Below are positions 39,212 to 48,816 of a DNA stretch of 53,178 bases, piece after piece (position 1 is the first letter of the stretch; each line of letters begins with the position of its first letter). The DNA is taken from positions 1-53,178 of the forward strand of contig JAHZJA010001482.1 in NCBI GenBank assembly GCA_022601155.1, written 5' to 3'. Under the pieces are notes generated by a model. It saw nothing but the letters and a program-made list of their open reading frames with translations. It did no database searches and had not been told where the DNA came from. This DNA is from Deltaproteobacteria bacterium (GTDB lineage Bacteria > Myxococcota_A > Polyangia > Nannocystales > Nannocystaceae). The position numbers were made by a program, and so were the translations under genes.

Positions 39212-42200
39212 TCAGATCGTCAGCTCGTCCCACTGTTGTTCGTCGCGGCTGTCGTGCTCGATCCGCGTGGCCCAGGCGGTGATGAGGGCGTCGATCGTCT
39301 CGCTGCGAAGGATGGAGACGATCGTTGGTCGCAGGCCGAGGTCGGCGGCGACACGGTTGCGAAGCTCGACCGCCATCAACGAGTCGAGGCCCAGGGAGGT
39401 TGGGGCGCGGCTGGTGTCGATGCGTGCGGGGGCGCAGCGAAGGATGCGGCCCAGCCTCCAGCGTAGGTAGGCACCCAGGGTCTGCGTCCGGGTTTGCAGA
39501 TCTTGGGCCGCGAGCTGTGCGGGGGAGGGCACGACCCCGTCGGCGGAGGAGGTCTGCACCGGTTCGGGCGCGCTGGAATCGTCCGCGAGCGAGCGCACCA
39601 GAGGTTGTGTGGCCTCGCCGGGGTGTCGTTGCGACCAGGTGGGCCAGTCGATGTGCATCGCGCCGACGTGCGGGACCCGATGGTGGAGGGCCCGCTCGAG
39701 CACGGCGAGCGCGGACCGAGGGGCCATGGGTACGAAGCCCTCGAGTCCGCGCCCCTGCGATGCCACGAACCGCTCGGCCATGCCGCCCGCGACCCACGGC
39801 CCCCAACCGATCGTGGTGACAGGGCTTCCGGCGGCGCGTAGCCGCTCGGCGAGTGCGTCCTGATAGGCACTGGCCATCACGTAACCACCCAGCAGCGGCG
39901 AGCGGAACATGGATGCTGCCGACGAAAACAGCACCAGGAAATCGAGGCTCCCGAAGACCTGTGCCAGCATCTCGCTGCCGCGGACCTTGGCCGCCAGCTG
40001 CTGCGACAGGGGGTGGGCATCGAGCTCGACGACGGGGCCCACGTGCTGGATGCCCGCGGCGTGGACGATGCCACGGATCGACGGACGGCCTTCGGAGGAC
40101 CAGGTCGAGGCGAGCCGGCCGAGGGCGTCGGCGTCGGCAATGTCGCACGCCACGGGATACACCGCGGCGCCGCAGGCCTCCAGCTGGCGCACCACGGCCA
40201 CGCGGGGATCGTCGATCTCACCCCATGCTTGCCGCTCGGGCAGCGAGGTCCGACCCAACACCAGTAGGTGTCGAGCACCACACTCGACGAGCCAACGACC
40301 CACCTCGCGACCCAGCCCTCCCAGGCCGCTCGCGACGACGTAGGTCGCGTCGGGGCGCAGCTGCAGTGGAGGGGCGGTGGCCAGTGGCGTCGGCCGCAGT
40401 CGCAGGCCGAGCCGTGTCTCGCCACGCAGAGCGACCACTGGTTCGTGGCCGTCAGCGCTGCACACCGCTCGGGCGAGGGCGTCGGCAGCAGCGTGGACCG
40501 AGCCCTGGGGGTCGAGGTCGATCACCTGCGGCCGCAGTGGCTCGTGCTCGACCTGCGTCACCCGAGCCAAGCCCCACAGTGCGGCCTGCACCGGATCGCG
40601 GTGGGGGAGGCTCGGCGCGCCGGCCCGGGTCACCAGCCACGGCTGGACCTGCGTGGGCTCCAGTCGGCGGAGCAGGTCGCCGTGGGCGACGGCGGCATCG
40701 GGCAGGTCGGCGGAGTTCGAGACGGTGGTGAACGACAGATCGATCAGAGCCTCGGCGCCCACCCAGGCATCGTCGAGGGCATCGAGGGAGGGTGAACGCG
40801 AGACCTCGGTCCCCTGTCGCGCCAATGCGTCGACCACCGCATTCGCCAGCGCCCCGTGCCCGATGACCCTTACCGCGCGAGACGGCTGCGGGGCGACGAG
40901 CGGACGGGCTTCCCACTGCAAGGCATACGTCCATCCCTCGACATCGTCTTCGACCGGAGGGCGCGACGAGGTGTTGTCGGCGGCACCACGGCGCGAAGGC
41001 AACCAATGGCGTCGCTCCGAGAACGGGTAGCGGGGCAGCGATCGCACTGGAGTCGGCCCACGGACGACCGCGTTCCAGTTCACCGCATGTCCCCGTGCGT
41101 AGACTCGGGCCACGGCCTGAAGCCACTGGTGGTGCTCGTCGCCCTGATCGCTGTTGCGCCGGGTCGAGGGCACCAGCGCCGCGTCGTCGATGCTCAACGC
41201 GGTCACCCCTTGCTCGATCGACGGGAGCAAGACCGGGTGCGGGCTGATCTCCACGAAGTCGCGGTAGCCCTGCGCCAGCAGCTGCTCGACCACGGGCCAA
41301 AGTCGCACCGGGTCACGGAGGTTCCGAACCCAGTACGCCGCGTCGAGCTGGGGGCCCTCGACAGGGCGTGCCGTCACCGTCGACCACAGAGGGACATCGC
41401 CCGGGCCTGGGCTCGATCCGGCGAGGACGTCGAGCAACTGGGGCCGAAGTTCGTCCATCGTCGGGTGGTGCGAGGCCACGTCGACGTCGATCGCACGCAT
41501 CTCCACGCCCTGAGCTTCCAGCACGCGGGCCCAGTCATCCAGCGCTTGGACGGGGCCGGAGAGTACGGTGGTGCTGGGACCGTTGATCGCCGCGATGGCG
41601 ATTGAAGCGGGGCGCGACTCGGCCAGGCGCTCGGCCGAAGCGAAGGCCAGCCGCATGGTGCCCGTGCCGCGCAGACGCAGCATTCGACGGCTTCGCTCGA
41701 CGATGATCCGCACCGCGTCGGGCAACGCGAGGATCCCCGCGACGTGGGCGGCCGCAACCTCACCCATGCTGTGGCCCACGACCACCGCTGGTTCCACCCC
41801 GAGGCTTCGCCATAGCGACGCCATGGCGACGGCGAGGGACAGCAGCAGCGGCTGGACCACATCGATTCGGTGCAGTTGCGGCGCTTCACTGTGCAGCGCA
41901 TCGCAGACCGACCAACCCGTCTGGGCTCGGATCTCGGCGTCGCACGAGTCCAATGCTTCGCTGAATGCCGGCTCGGCCGCCGCGAGAGCTCGACCCATGC
42001 CCATCCACTGCGATCCTTGGCCCGGAAACACGAACACCGGGCCGCGCGGTCGCCCGGAGACTGGGGGAGCGGCGGGCGTGCTCGACCAGTCATCGAGGCC
42101 TGCGACCAACTCCTCACCGCTGTGGCCGACCACCGCGACTCGGTGCGACAGATGGCTGCGATGTACGGCTGCCGACGCGCAGCCCTCACCGACCGACGCG

Positions 42201-43684
42201 TTCGGTTCATCGCGCAGCCACGCCGCCCACCGCGACACCAGCTGACGCAGCGCCTGGGGGTCGTGAGCCGAGATCGGCAAGATGTGCGCACGCCCAGGCA
42301 CGGTGGCGGGCCGATCCGCCGGGGCTTGGGGCGCGGGCCCCAGCAGCACGTGCGCATTGGTGCCCCCCATGCCGAACGAGCTCACCCCGGCGATTCGCGA
42401 CCCCGTCCAGGCGGCTCCGTCGGTGGTCACGAACATGCGAGACTGGTCGAGGTCGATCGCCGGGTTGAGCTCGCGCAAGTGGAGGCTGGGTACCCACCGC
42501 TGGTGCTCGATGCACGCGATCGCCTTGAGCATCCCCGCCATCCCGGCGGCAGCTTCGAGGTGTCCGACGTTGGTCTTGATCGATCCGATGGCGCACGGCT
42601 CGCTCCCGGCCCCGTACACGGCGTCGAGCGCCTCGATCTCGATGGGGTCACCCAGCGCGGTTCCGGTGCCGTGGGCCTCGATCATGGAGATCTGGGCGGG
42701 CTGCAGCTTGGCGTCGTGCAGGGCTTGCCGCAGCACTCGCTGCTGCGCGAGTCCGTTGGGCGCGGTGAGTCCATTGCTGCGGCCATCCTGATTGACGGCG
42801 GAGCCGAGCAGCTGCGCCCGCACGCGACGACCCGACGCGACGGCGTCCTCCATGCGCTCCAGCACCAGCGCCGCCGCGCCCTCGGCCCGCACGAAGCCAT
42901 CGGCTCGCGCATCGAATGCCTTGCACCGGCCGTCGGCCGCCATCATCCCCCATCGCGACAGCGCCATGGTCTCTTCGGGGCCGAGCAACAGATTGACGGC
43001 GGCGACGATTGCTCGGTCGATCTCCCGGGCTCGCAGCGCTCGCAAGGCCAGGTGTGTCGCGACGAGCGACGAGGAGCAGGCGGTGTCGACGACCATGCTG
43101 GGGCCCTGGAGATCGAGGGCGTACGACACTCGATTGGCCGCGATCCCATGGTGGGTTCCCGAGGCCGTGTACGCATCGATCGCGAGGGGATCGGCCATGG
43201 CCAGCTGGGTATAGTCGCGCTGGTACAGCGCCACGTAGACGCCCGTACGGGTGCCCGCGAGCGCCTGCCGGGAAAGCCCGGCGTCTTCGATTGCGTGCCA
43301 CACCGTCGTCAGCAGCAGTCGATGCTGCGGATCGAGGGTGGCTGCTTCACGTGGGCTGACCCCGAAGAAATCGGCATCCCACTGGTCGACGGCGGGCAGC
43401 AGCCCAGCAAAGCGAGTGCTCACGGTGCCCGGCCGTTCGAAATTGGGATCGTACAGCGTGTCCACGTCCCAGCGGGTCGCAGGGATCTCGGCAATGGTGT
43501 CGACGCCGTCGCGCAACACGGTCCACAGCGCCTGTGGATCGGGAGCACCCGGGAATCGGCAGTCCAGGCCGACCACGGCGGCGGTGCGCAGGGTGGCGCG
43601 TCGTGCTGCGATGCGCTCGAGCAGCACCCGGCGGTCCACCGAGGACGACCCGTCATCGCCGGTCCCATCACCGCTTGCGTTCAT
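39212..43684 (-). CDS. Type I polyketide synthase, KS-AT-KR-ACP
   Basis: KS 'DTACSSSLVATHLA', 'EAHGTGTALGDPIE', 'NVGHLEAAAG'; AT 'FPGQGSQWMGMGRAL', 'GHSMGE', 'VDVASHHPTMD'; KR 'VASGLGGLGREV'; ACP 'LGLDSLMAVELRNRV'. Start MNASGDG at 43684. Confidence 0.95.
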   Translation of the reverse strand: MNASGDGTGDDGSSSVDRRVLLERIAARRATLRTAAVVGLDCRFPGAPDPQALWTVLRDGVDTIAEIPATRWDVDTLYDPNFERPGTVSTRFAGLLPAVDQWDADFFGVSPREAATLDPQHRLLLTTVWHAIEDAGLSRQALAGTRTGVYVALYQRDYTQLAMADPLAIDAYTASGTHHGIAANRVSYALDLQGPSMVVDTACSSSLVATHLALRALRAREIDRAIVAAVNLLLGPEETMALSRWGMMAADGRCKAFDARADGFVRAEGAAALVLERMEDAVASGRRVRAQLLGSAVNQDGRSNGLTAPNGLAQQRVLRQALHDAKLQPAQISMIEAHGTGTALGDPIEIEALDAVYGAGSEPCAIGSIKTNVGHLEAAAGMAGMLKAIACIEHQRWVPSLHLRELNPAIDLDQSRMFVTTDGAAWTGSRIAGVSSFGMGGTNAHVLLGPAPQAPADRPATVPGRAHILPISAHDPQALRQLVSRWAAWLRDEPNASVGEGCASAAVHRSHLSHRVAVVGHSGEELVAGLDDWSSTPAAPPVSGRPRGPVFVFPGQGSQWMGMGRALAAAEPAFSEALDSCDAEIRAQTGWSVCDALHSEAPQLHRIDVVQPLLLSLAVAMASLWRSLGVEPAVVVGHSMGEVAAAHVAGILALPDAVRIIVERSRRMLRLRGTGTMRLAFASAERLAESRPASIAIAAINGPSTTVLSGPVQALDDWARVLEAQGVEMRAIDVDVASHHPTMDELRPQLLDVLAGSSPGPGDVPLWSTVTARPVEGPQLDAAYWVRNLRDPVRLWPVVEQLLAQGYRDFVEISPHPVLLPSIEQGVTALSIDDAALVPSTRRNSDQGDEHHQWLQAVARVYARGHAVNWNAVVRGPTPVRSLPRYPFSERRHWLPSRRGAADNTSSRPPVEDDVEGWTYALQWEARPLVAPQPSRAVRVIGHGALANAVVDALARQGTEVSRSPSLDALDDAWVGAEALIDLSFTTVSNSADLPDAAVAHGDLLRRLEPTQVQPWLVTRAGAPSLPHRDPVQAALWGLARVTQVEHEPLRPQVIDLDPQGSVHAAADALARAVCSADGHEPVVALRGETRLGLRLRPTPLATAPPLQLRPDATYVVASGLGGLGREVGRWLVECGARHLLVLGRTSLPERQAWGEIDDPRVAVVRQLEACGAAVYPVACDIADADALGRLASTWSSEGRPSIRGIVHAAGIQHVGPVVELDAHPLSQQLAAKVRGSEMLAQVFGSLDFLVLFSSAASMFRSPLLGGYVMASAYQDALAERLRAAGSPVTTIGWGPWVAGGMAERFVASQGRGLEGFVPMAPRSALAVLERALHHRVPHVGAMHIDWPTWSQRHPGEATQPLVRSLADDSSAPEPVQTSSADGVVPSPAQLAAQDLQTRTQTLGAYLRWRLGRILRCAPARIDTSRAPTSLGLDSLMAVELRNRVAADLGLRPTIVSILRSETIDALITAWATRIEHDSRDEQQWDELTI

Positions 43685-43749
43685 CGATCCCTCCGCTTGG
43701 TCGTTGTCTCCACCGTCACTGCTCGGGTACCTTGTCGGTCGAGCCGCGG

Positions 43750-46700
43750 ATGATCTACCACCCTTCCACGGGCGGACGGCCTCACGATCCACGCGACCCG
43801 GACGATCGTTCGATCGCGATCGTGGGCATGGCCTGCCGATTCCCGGGTGCTCCCGATCCCACCGCACTGTGGCGGCTGCTGGTCGATGGAATCGAGGCGC
43901 TGGACGAGGTGCCGCCGCAGCGTTGGCCCGGGGCCGCACACGTCGATGCCGATCGTCGCGCTCCGGGAAAGATGGTCACCGCTCGTGGCGGCTACCTGCC
44001 CAACGTGACGGATTTCGACCCGGACTTCTTCGGCATCAGCCCGCGCGAAGCCAGCCAGATCGACCCTCAGCAGCGTCTGGCGCTCGAATTGGCGTGGGAG
44101 GCCCTCGAAGATGCCGCGGTGCGCCCGGCCTCGCTGCGGGGCTCGGCGACGGGCGTGTTCATGGGCGCCATGTGGCACGACTACGAGCGCCTGCACCAGC
44201 TGCACGACATCGAGCAACACTCTGGAACGGGGTGGCACCTGGGGGTGATCCCGGGTCGAGTCTCGTATGCACTGGGCTTGCGGGGTCCGAGCATGGCCAT
44301 CAACACGGCGTGTTCCTCGTCGCTGGTGGCCATCCATCTGGCGTGCAAAGCCCTGCTCGAAGGCGAGGCCACGATGGCGCTGGCCGGGGGCGTGAGCCTG
44401 ATGCTCACACCGCATGTGAGTGTGGCGATGTCGAAGTTCGGCGGTACTTCGCCGAGCGGCCGCTGCTTTTCCTACGACGCGCGTGCCGATGGCTACGTGC
44501 GCGGTGAGGGGGGTGGCGTGGTGGTGCTTCGGCGTTTGCACGACGCGATCGAGGCAGGCGATCGAATCTTCGCCTGTATTCGGGCCAGCGCGGTCAACAA
44601 TGATGGTGCCAGTGAAGGTCTGACGGTGCCCAGCGGCGCGGCCCAGCGCAGTCTGCTGCGCGATGTGTATGCGCGCAGCGGTGTGTCGCCAGCGGCCGTG
44701 GGCTTCGTCGAGGGCCACGGCACGGGGACGGCGGTCGGAGATCCGATCGAAGCGCAGACCCTCGGGCAAGTCCTCGGGGACGGCCGTTCCGAGCCACTCT
44801 GGTTGGGTTCGATCAAGCCGAATATCGGCCACACCGAGGCGGCATCCGGGGTGGCTTCGCTCATCAAGGCGACCCTCGCCGTGCATCGGGGTCTCATCCC
44901 GCCGAACCTCAACTTCGAACATCCCAACCCCGCCATCGACTTCGACGCGCTCAAGATCAGGGTTCCCACTACAGTTCAGTCCTGGAGGGGTCGTCGCTGG
45001 GCCGGCGTCAACTCGTTCGGGTTCGGCGGAACCAACTGTCACCTCGTGATCGGCGAGCGCCCGAGCCCCACGCCCGTCGCGACCGCGCCGATGGACGGTC
45101 CGCATCTGTTGACCGTCTCTGGCCACACCGAGTCTGCCGCGTCGGCGCGCATGCAGCAGCTGTGCGCGGTGGCCCAACACGAAGGCGTGAGCGTCGGCGA
45201 CGTGGCCCACACACTGCTCCATCGACGCGACCATCTCGAGTACCGAATGGCCCTCGTCGTGCGCCGAGCCGACGAGATCACCCGGGCGGTCGCCGACGAT
45301 CGAGTATTGCGCGGCCAGGCCACCCCATCACCAGCGATTGCCTTCGCGTTCTCCGGTCAGGGCTCGCAGTGGACGACGATGGGACAGCGGCTGTGGACCA
45401 CGCGGCCCGCGTTCGCCCGGGCGCTGCGCCAGTGCTCCGCGGTGATGGAGCCGATGATCGGGTGGTCGATCGCCAGGGCCGTGGCCGAGGGCGACCTCGA
45501 GCCCCACTTGCAGCGCGTCGATGGAATCCAGCCTGCGATCTTCGCGATGCAGTGTGCGCTGTGCGAGACGTGGCGGTCGCTCGGGGTCGTTCCCGGCGCC
45601 GTGGTTGGGCACAGCATGGGTGAGGTTGCGGCGGCGGTGGCAGCCGGGGCGCTGCGCATGGAGGATGGTGCTCGCATCACGTGCGCGCGGGCCAAGCTGT
45701 TGGCGCGGATATCCGGACAGGGCGGGATGCTGTCGCTCGCGCTGCCCGTGGAGCGAGCGCGCGAGGTGATCGCACGGCGTCCCGGGCTTTGCGTCGCCGT
45801 GGACGGCGGGATCGGCTCGACGGTGGTCTCCGGTGACCACGATGGGCTGCGGTGGCTGGCGCATGCAATGGAGGCGCAGGGCATCGAGCATCGCGCTGTC
45901 CGTGTCGATGTGGCCGCGCACAGCCCTCAGATCGACGCCATCGCCGATGAGCTGCTCGCCGCGATCGAGGACATCCGGCCGCGCTCCACCTCCATTCGAA
46001 TGATCTCTTCGGTCACCGCGGGGCCGGTCGACTACAGCCAGCTCTTGCCCGAGTACTGGGTGTCGAATCTTCGTGACCCGGTGTGGTTCGGTGCCGCGGC
46101 ACGACAGGTGGTCGCCGAGGGCTTCGACACCCTGGTGGAGGTCAGCCCCCATCCCCTGCTCGTGTATCCGCTGCGGCAGCTGGCCCGCGAGGCGGACCGA
46201 TCGATCACGATCGTGGGCACGCTGCGTCGCGACCGAGCGGATGACGAGATGTTGCTGGAGGCGGTGGCCCAGCTGCACTGCCGCGGCGTCGATGTGATGC
46301 ACGAGCAGCCCGGCCGGCCGTGCACGTTGCCCGCCTACCCGTGGCAGCGGCGACGGTTTTGGCCACGGTCGCAGCCCCGTCCCCGTCCGGTGGCTGTCGA
46401 TGCCCAGCTGAAGTTCGATCCCTCGCGGGTACCGGCCCTCGGCGCTCACCGGGTGCAGGGGCGCTCGATCGTCTCGGCGGGTGTCGTCGTCGACCTCGCC
46501 ATGCGGGCGTGGTCGGCGGTCGATGCTTCGGGTGGTGGTGTTGCCCTGCACTCGCTCGCGTTCACCACCCCGTTGTCGGGCGATCTGCCCGTGGTGCTCA
46601 CCTTGGCTGAGGGGCTGCTGACGGTGGCGACGGCGGACGACGAGCCAGGAGTCAACGCGCGCTTGGAGCGGGCGCAGCCGGACGCTCGCGCGGATCAGAT

Positions 46701-48816
46701 CCCATCGGTGGTGGGCGCCACGGCGCTCACGGCCGCGCAGCACTACGCCGCGGTCGAGGCACGCGGCGTGCAGTACGGTCCATCACTGCGGGTGATCGAG
46801 CGGATTGCCGTGAGCGACGGACGGGCGGACGCCGAGATCGATCCATGCGCATCCTCGGCGGCTCGACTCGACGCCGTCTTTCAGGCCGTGCTCGCCGCGA
46901 CCCCCGACGGCAAGCGGTATGTGACCGAGGGGGTGGCCATGGCGACACTCGACCCGCAGAGGCTCGCAACGGTGCGCCGCGTGGTGGCCACGGTGGCGTT
47001 GCATGAGGACTCGGCCCGCGGGCGGGCATGGCTGCTGGATGGCACGGGCGACGTCGTGGGGCAGGTGCAAGGGGTTCGCCTGACCGCACTGTCGGCGGCC
47101 AAGAGCGTGGCGCGGGTTCATCGGTGGATGCCGTCGCCCTCGCCCGAGCGACCCCCGAACTCCGACTCGTGGGTCGTGCTCGATGGCGACGATCGAATCG
47201 CGGCCCGCGTGGCCAAGTCGCTCGGCGCCCCGCGTGTGGAGCTTCCGGCTTCGGTGCAGACGCTGGCGGGACACCGCGCGGTCGTGCTGCCGATCGCCAT
47301 CGGCGACGAGGCGCTGCTGTCATCGACGGCGCTCGCATGCCGCCATGTGCTCGCGGCCGCACGCGCGTGCGTTGCCTTGTCCGAGCTGCCCCCGCTGGTG
47401 ATCATCACCGAGCGCGGCGAGACCACGGAGACGAACGAGCGGCCGTGCCCCGGCCCCTCGGCCCTCCAGGGGCTGGTGGGTGTGCTTCGCGTCGAGTATC
47501 CCGGTCTGCGCATCGTCACCATCGACACCGCCGACGCGCATCAGACCCGTTGGCCGACCATCGTCGCCACGGCGCTCGACGGTCGTGAGGACCGGATCGC
47601 GGTCCGGGGCGAGGCCGCGTCGCCGCAGCTGCTCGTCCCACGTCTGGTGCAGTCGCCCTGGTCTCGCTCGGCGTGGTCGGTGCCCACGCGCGGCACGGTG
47701 GTGCTCAGCGGAGGACTCGGAGGCATTGGCCGCGCCGTCGCAGGATGGTTGGTCGATCGAGGGGTACCCCGGGTGTTGCTGCTGGGTCGGCGGGAACTGG
47801 ACGACGAGGCGCGGGGCTTCCTCCATGCTCTGCGTGCACGAGGCGGGGGGATCAGCCGAGTCGACCACGCGGCGGTGGACATCGGCGATCGCTCCGCTCT
47901 CGAAGCCGTGCTCCCGCATCCCACCGATCCGGTGGTGGGGGTGATCCATGCGGCGGCGGTCCTTGGCGATGCACCCGCGCTGGCGCTCGACCCCGCTACG
48001 TTGCGGTCCGTGCTGTGGCCCAAGCTCGAGGGGGCGTGGAATCTGCACCACGCCACGCGCAACCACGAGCTCGATCACTTCGTGATGTTCAGCTCGCTTG
48101 GCGGTTGGGTCGGCTTGCCGGGGCAGGCTGCCTATGCAGCGGCCAATGCCTTCCTCGACGGCCTCGCCGCGCATCGTCGTACCCAGGGCCTTCGGGGGAC
48201 CAGCATCGGGTGGTGCGGCTGGGAGGGGCTTGGGTTCGCCCGCACTGCGGGTGGATCGGCATCGCTGCAGCGGCTGGCTCGGGATGGCATCGGAACCCTG
48301 CCGGCCCACGAGGCCTTCGACGTTCTCGAGCATGCGCTCGCGGGCGATGTACCGCCTGCGTTCGCGGTGATGCCTCCCCACCGCGCACCGGCCTCTTCGG
48401 TGACCGCGAGGCTCGACGCACTGCGCGGCCAATCGATCGTGCGCCAACGAGCGGCGCTCACCGAGCACGTGCTCACCGAGGTTGCGGCCGTGCTTCGCGA
48501 AGACATTGCACGCGTCGATCCGGGGCGGCCGCTGCGAGAGCTCGGGCTCGACTCTCTGATGTCGGTGGAGCTCGCAGAGCGACTGGGCCGTCGCCTCGAC
48601 GTCGAGGTGTCGACCACACTCATCTGGCGGTACCCCACCGCCGACGGGCTGGTCGGTCACTTCCTCGGTTCGATCGCGCCGCCCTCGGACTCCACGCCCG
48701 GGGTGGCGCCCCCGGCCTCGGCTGAGCCCCCAACCGTCGTCGAGCTCGACGCCATCGTCGAGCAGCTCGATGATCTCAGCGACGAAGAGGTAGAGGCCCT
48801 GACCGGTGCACTCTGA
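43750..48816 (+). CDS. Type I polyketide synthase, KS-AT-DH-KR-ACP
   Basis: KS 'NTACSSSLVAIHLA', 'EGHGTGTAVGDPIE'; AT 'FSGQGSQWTTMGQRL', 'GHSMGE', 'VDVAAHSPQID'; DH-like 'AHRVQGRSIVSAG', 'YGPSLRVI', 'LDAVFQAVLAA'; KR 'LSGGLGGIGRAV', 'YAAANAFLDGLA'; ACP 'LGLDSLMSVELAERL'. Confidence 0.95.
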   Translation: MIYHPSTGGRPHDPRDPDDRSIAIVGMACRFPGAPDPTALWRLLVDGIEALDEVPPQRWPGAAHVDADRRAPGKMVTARGGYLPNVTDFDPDFFGISPREASQIDPQQRLALELAWEALEDAAVRPASLRGSATGVFMGAMWHDYERLHQLHDIEQHSGTGWHLGVIPGRVSYALGLRGPSMAINTACSSSLVAIHLACKALLEGEATMALAGGVSLMLTPHVSVAMSKFGGTSPSGRCFSYDARADGYVRGEGGGVVVLRRLHDAIEAGDRIFACIRASAVNNDGASEGLTVPSGAAQRSLLRDVYARSGVSPAAVGFVEGHGTGTAVGDPIEAQTLGQVLGDGRSEPLWLGSIKPNIGHTEAASGVASLIKATLAVHRGLIPPNLNFEHPNPAIDFDALKIRVPTTVQSWRGRRWAGVNSFGFGGTNCHLVIGERPSPTPVATAPMDGPHLLTVSGHTESAASARMQQLCAVAQHEGVSVGDVAHTLLHRRDHLEYRMALVVRRADEITRAVADDRVLRGQATPSPAIAFAFSGQGSQWTTMGQRLWTTRPAFARALRQCSAVMEPMIGWSIARAVAEGDLEPHLQRVDGIQPAIFAMQCALCETWRSLGVVPGAVVGHSMGEVAAAVAAGALRMEDGARITCARAKLLARISGQGGMLSLALPVERAREVIARRPGLCVAVDGGIGSTVVSGDHDGLRWLAHAMEAQGIEHRAVRVDVAAHSPQIDAIADELLAAIEDIRPRSTSIRMISSVTAGPVDYSQLLPEYWVSNLRDPVWFGAAARQVVAEGFDTLVEVSPHPLLVYPLRQLAREADRSITIVGTLRRDRADDEMLLEAVAQLHCRGVDVMHEQPGRPCTLPAYPWQRRRFWPRSQPRPRPVAVDAQLKFDPSRVPALGAHRVQGRSIVSAGVVVDLAMRAWSAVDASGGGVALHSLAFTTPLSGDLPVVLTLAEGLLTVATADDEPGVNARLERAQPDARADQIPSVVGATALTAAQHYAAVEARGVQYGPSLRVIERIAVSDGRADAEIDPCASSAARLDAVFQAVLAATPDGKRYVTEGVAMATLDPQRLATVRRVVATVALHEDSARGRAWLLDGTGDVVGQVQGVRLTALSAAKSVARVHRWMPSPSPERPPNSDSWVVLDGDDRIAARVAKSLGAPRVELPASVQTLAGHRAVVLPIAIGDEALLSSTALACRHVLAAARACVALSELPPLVIITERGETTETNERPCPGPSALQGLVGVLRVEYPGLRIVTIDTADAHQTRWPTIVATALDGREDRIAVRGEAASPQLLVPRLVQSPWSRSAWSVPTRGTVVLSGGLGGIGRAVAGWLVDRGVPRVLLLGRRELDDEARGFLHALRARGGGISRVDHAAVDIGDRSALEAVLPHPTDPVVGVIHAAAVLGDAPALALDPATLRSVLWPKLEGAWNLHHATRNHELDHFVMFSSLGGWVGLPGQAAYAAANAFLDGLAAHRRTQGLRGTSIGWCGWEGLGFARTAGGSASLQRLARDGIGTLPAHEAFDVLEHALAGDVPPAFAVMPPHRAPASSVTARLDALRGQSIVRQRAALTEHVLTEVAAVLREDIARVDPGRPLRELGLDSLMSVELAERLGRRLDVEVSTTLIWRYPTADGLVGHFLGSIAPPSDSTPGVAPPASAEPPTVVELDAIVEQLDDLSDEEVEALTGAL

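Noticed and set aside
41870-43753. 627-aa plus-strand ORF opposite PKS KS/AT
   Set aside because: Antisense to clear KS and AT motifs; no domain content of its own.
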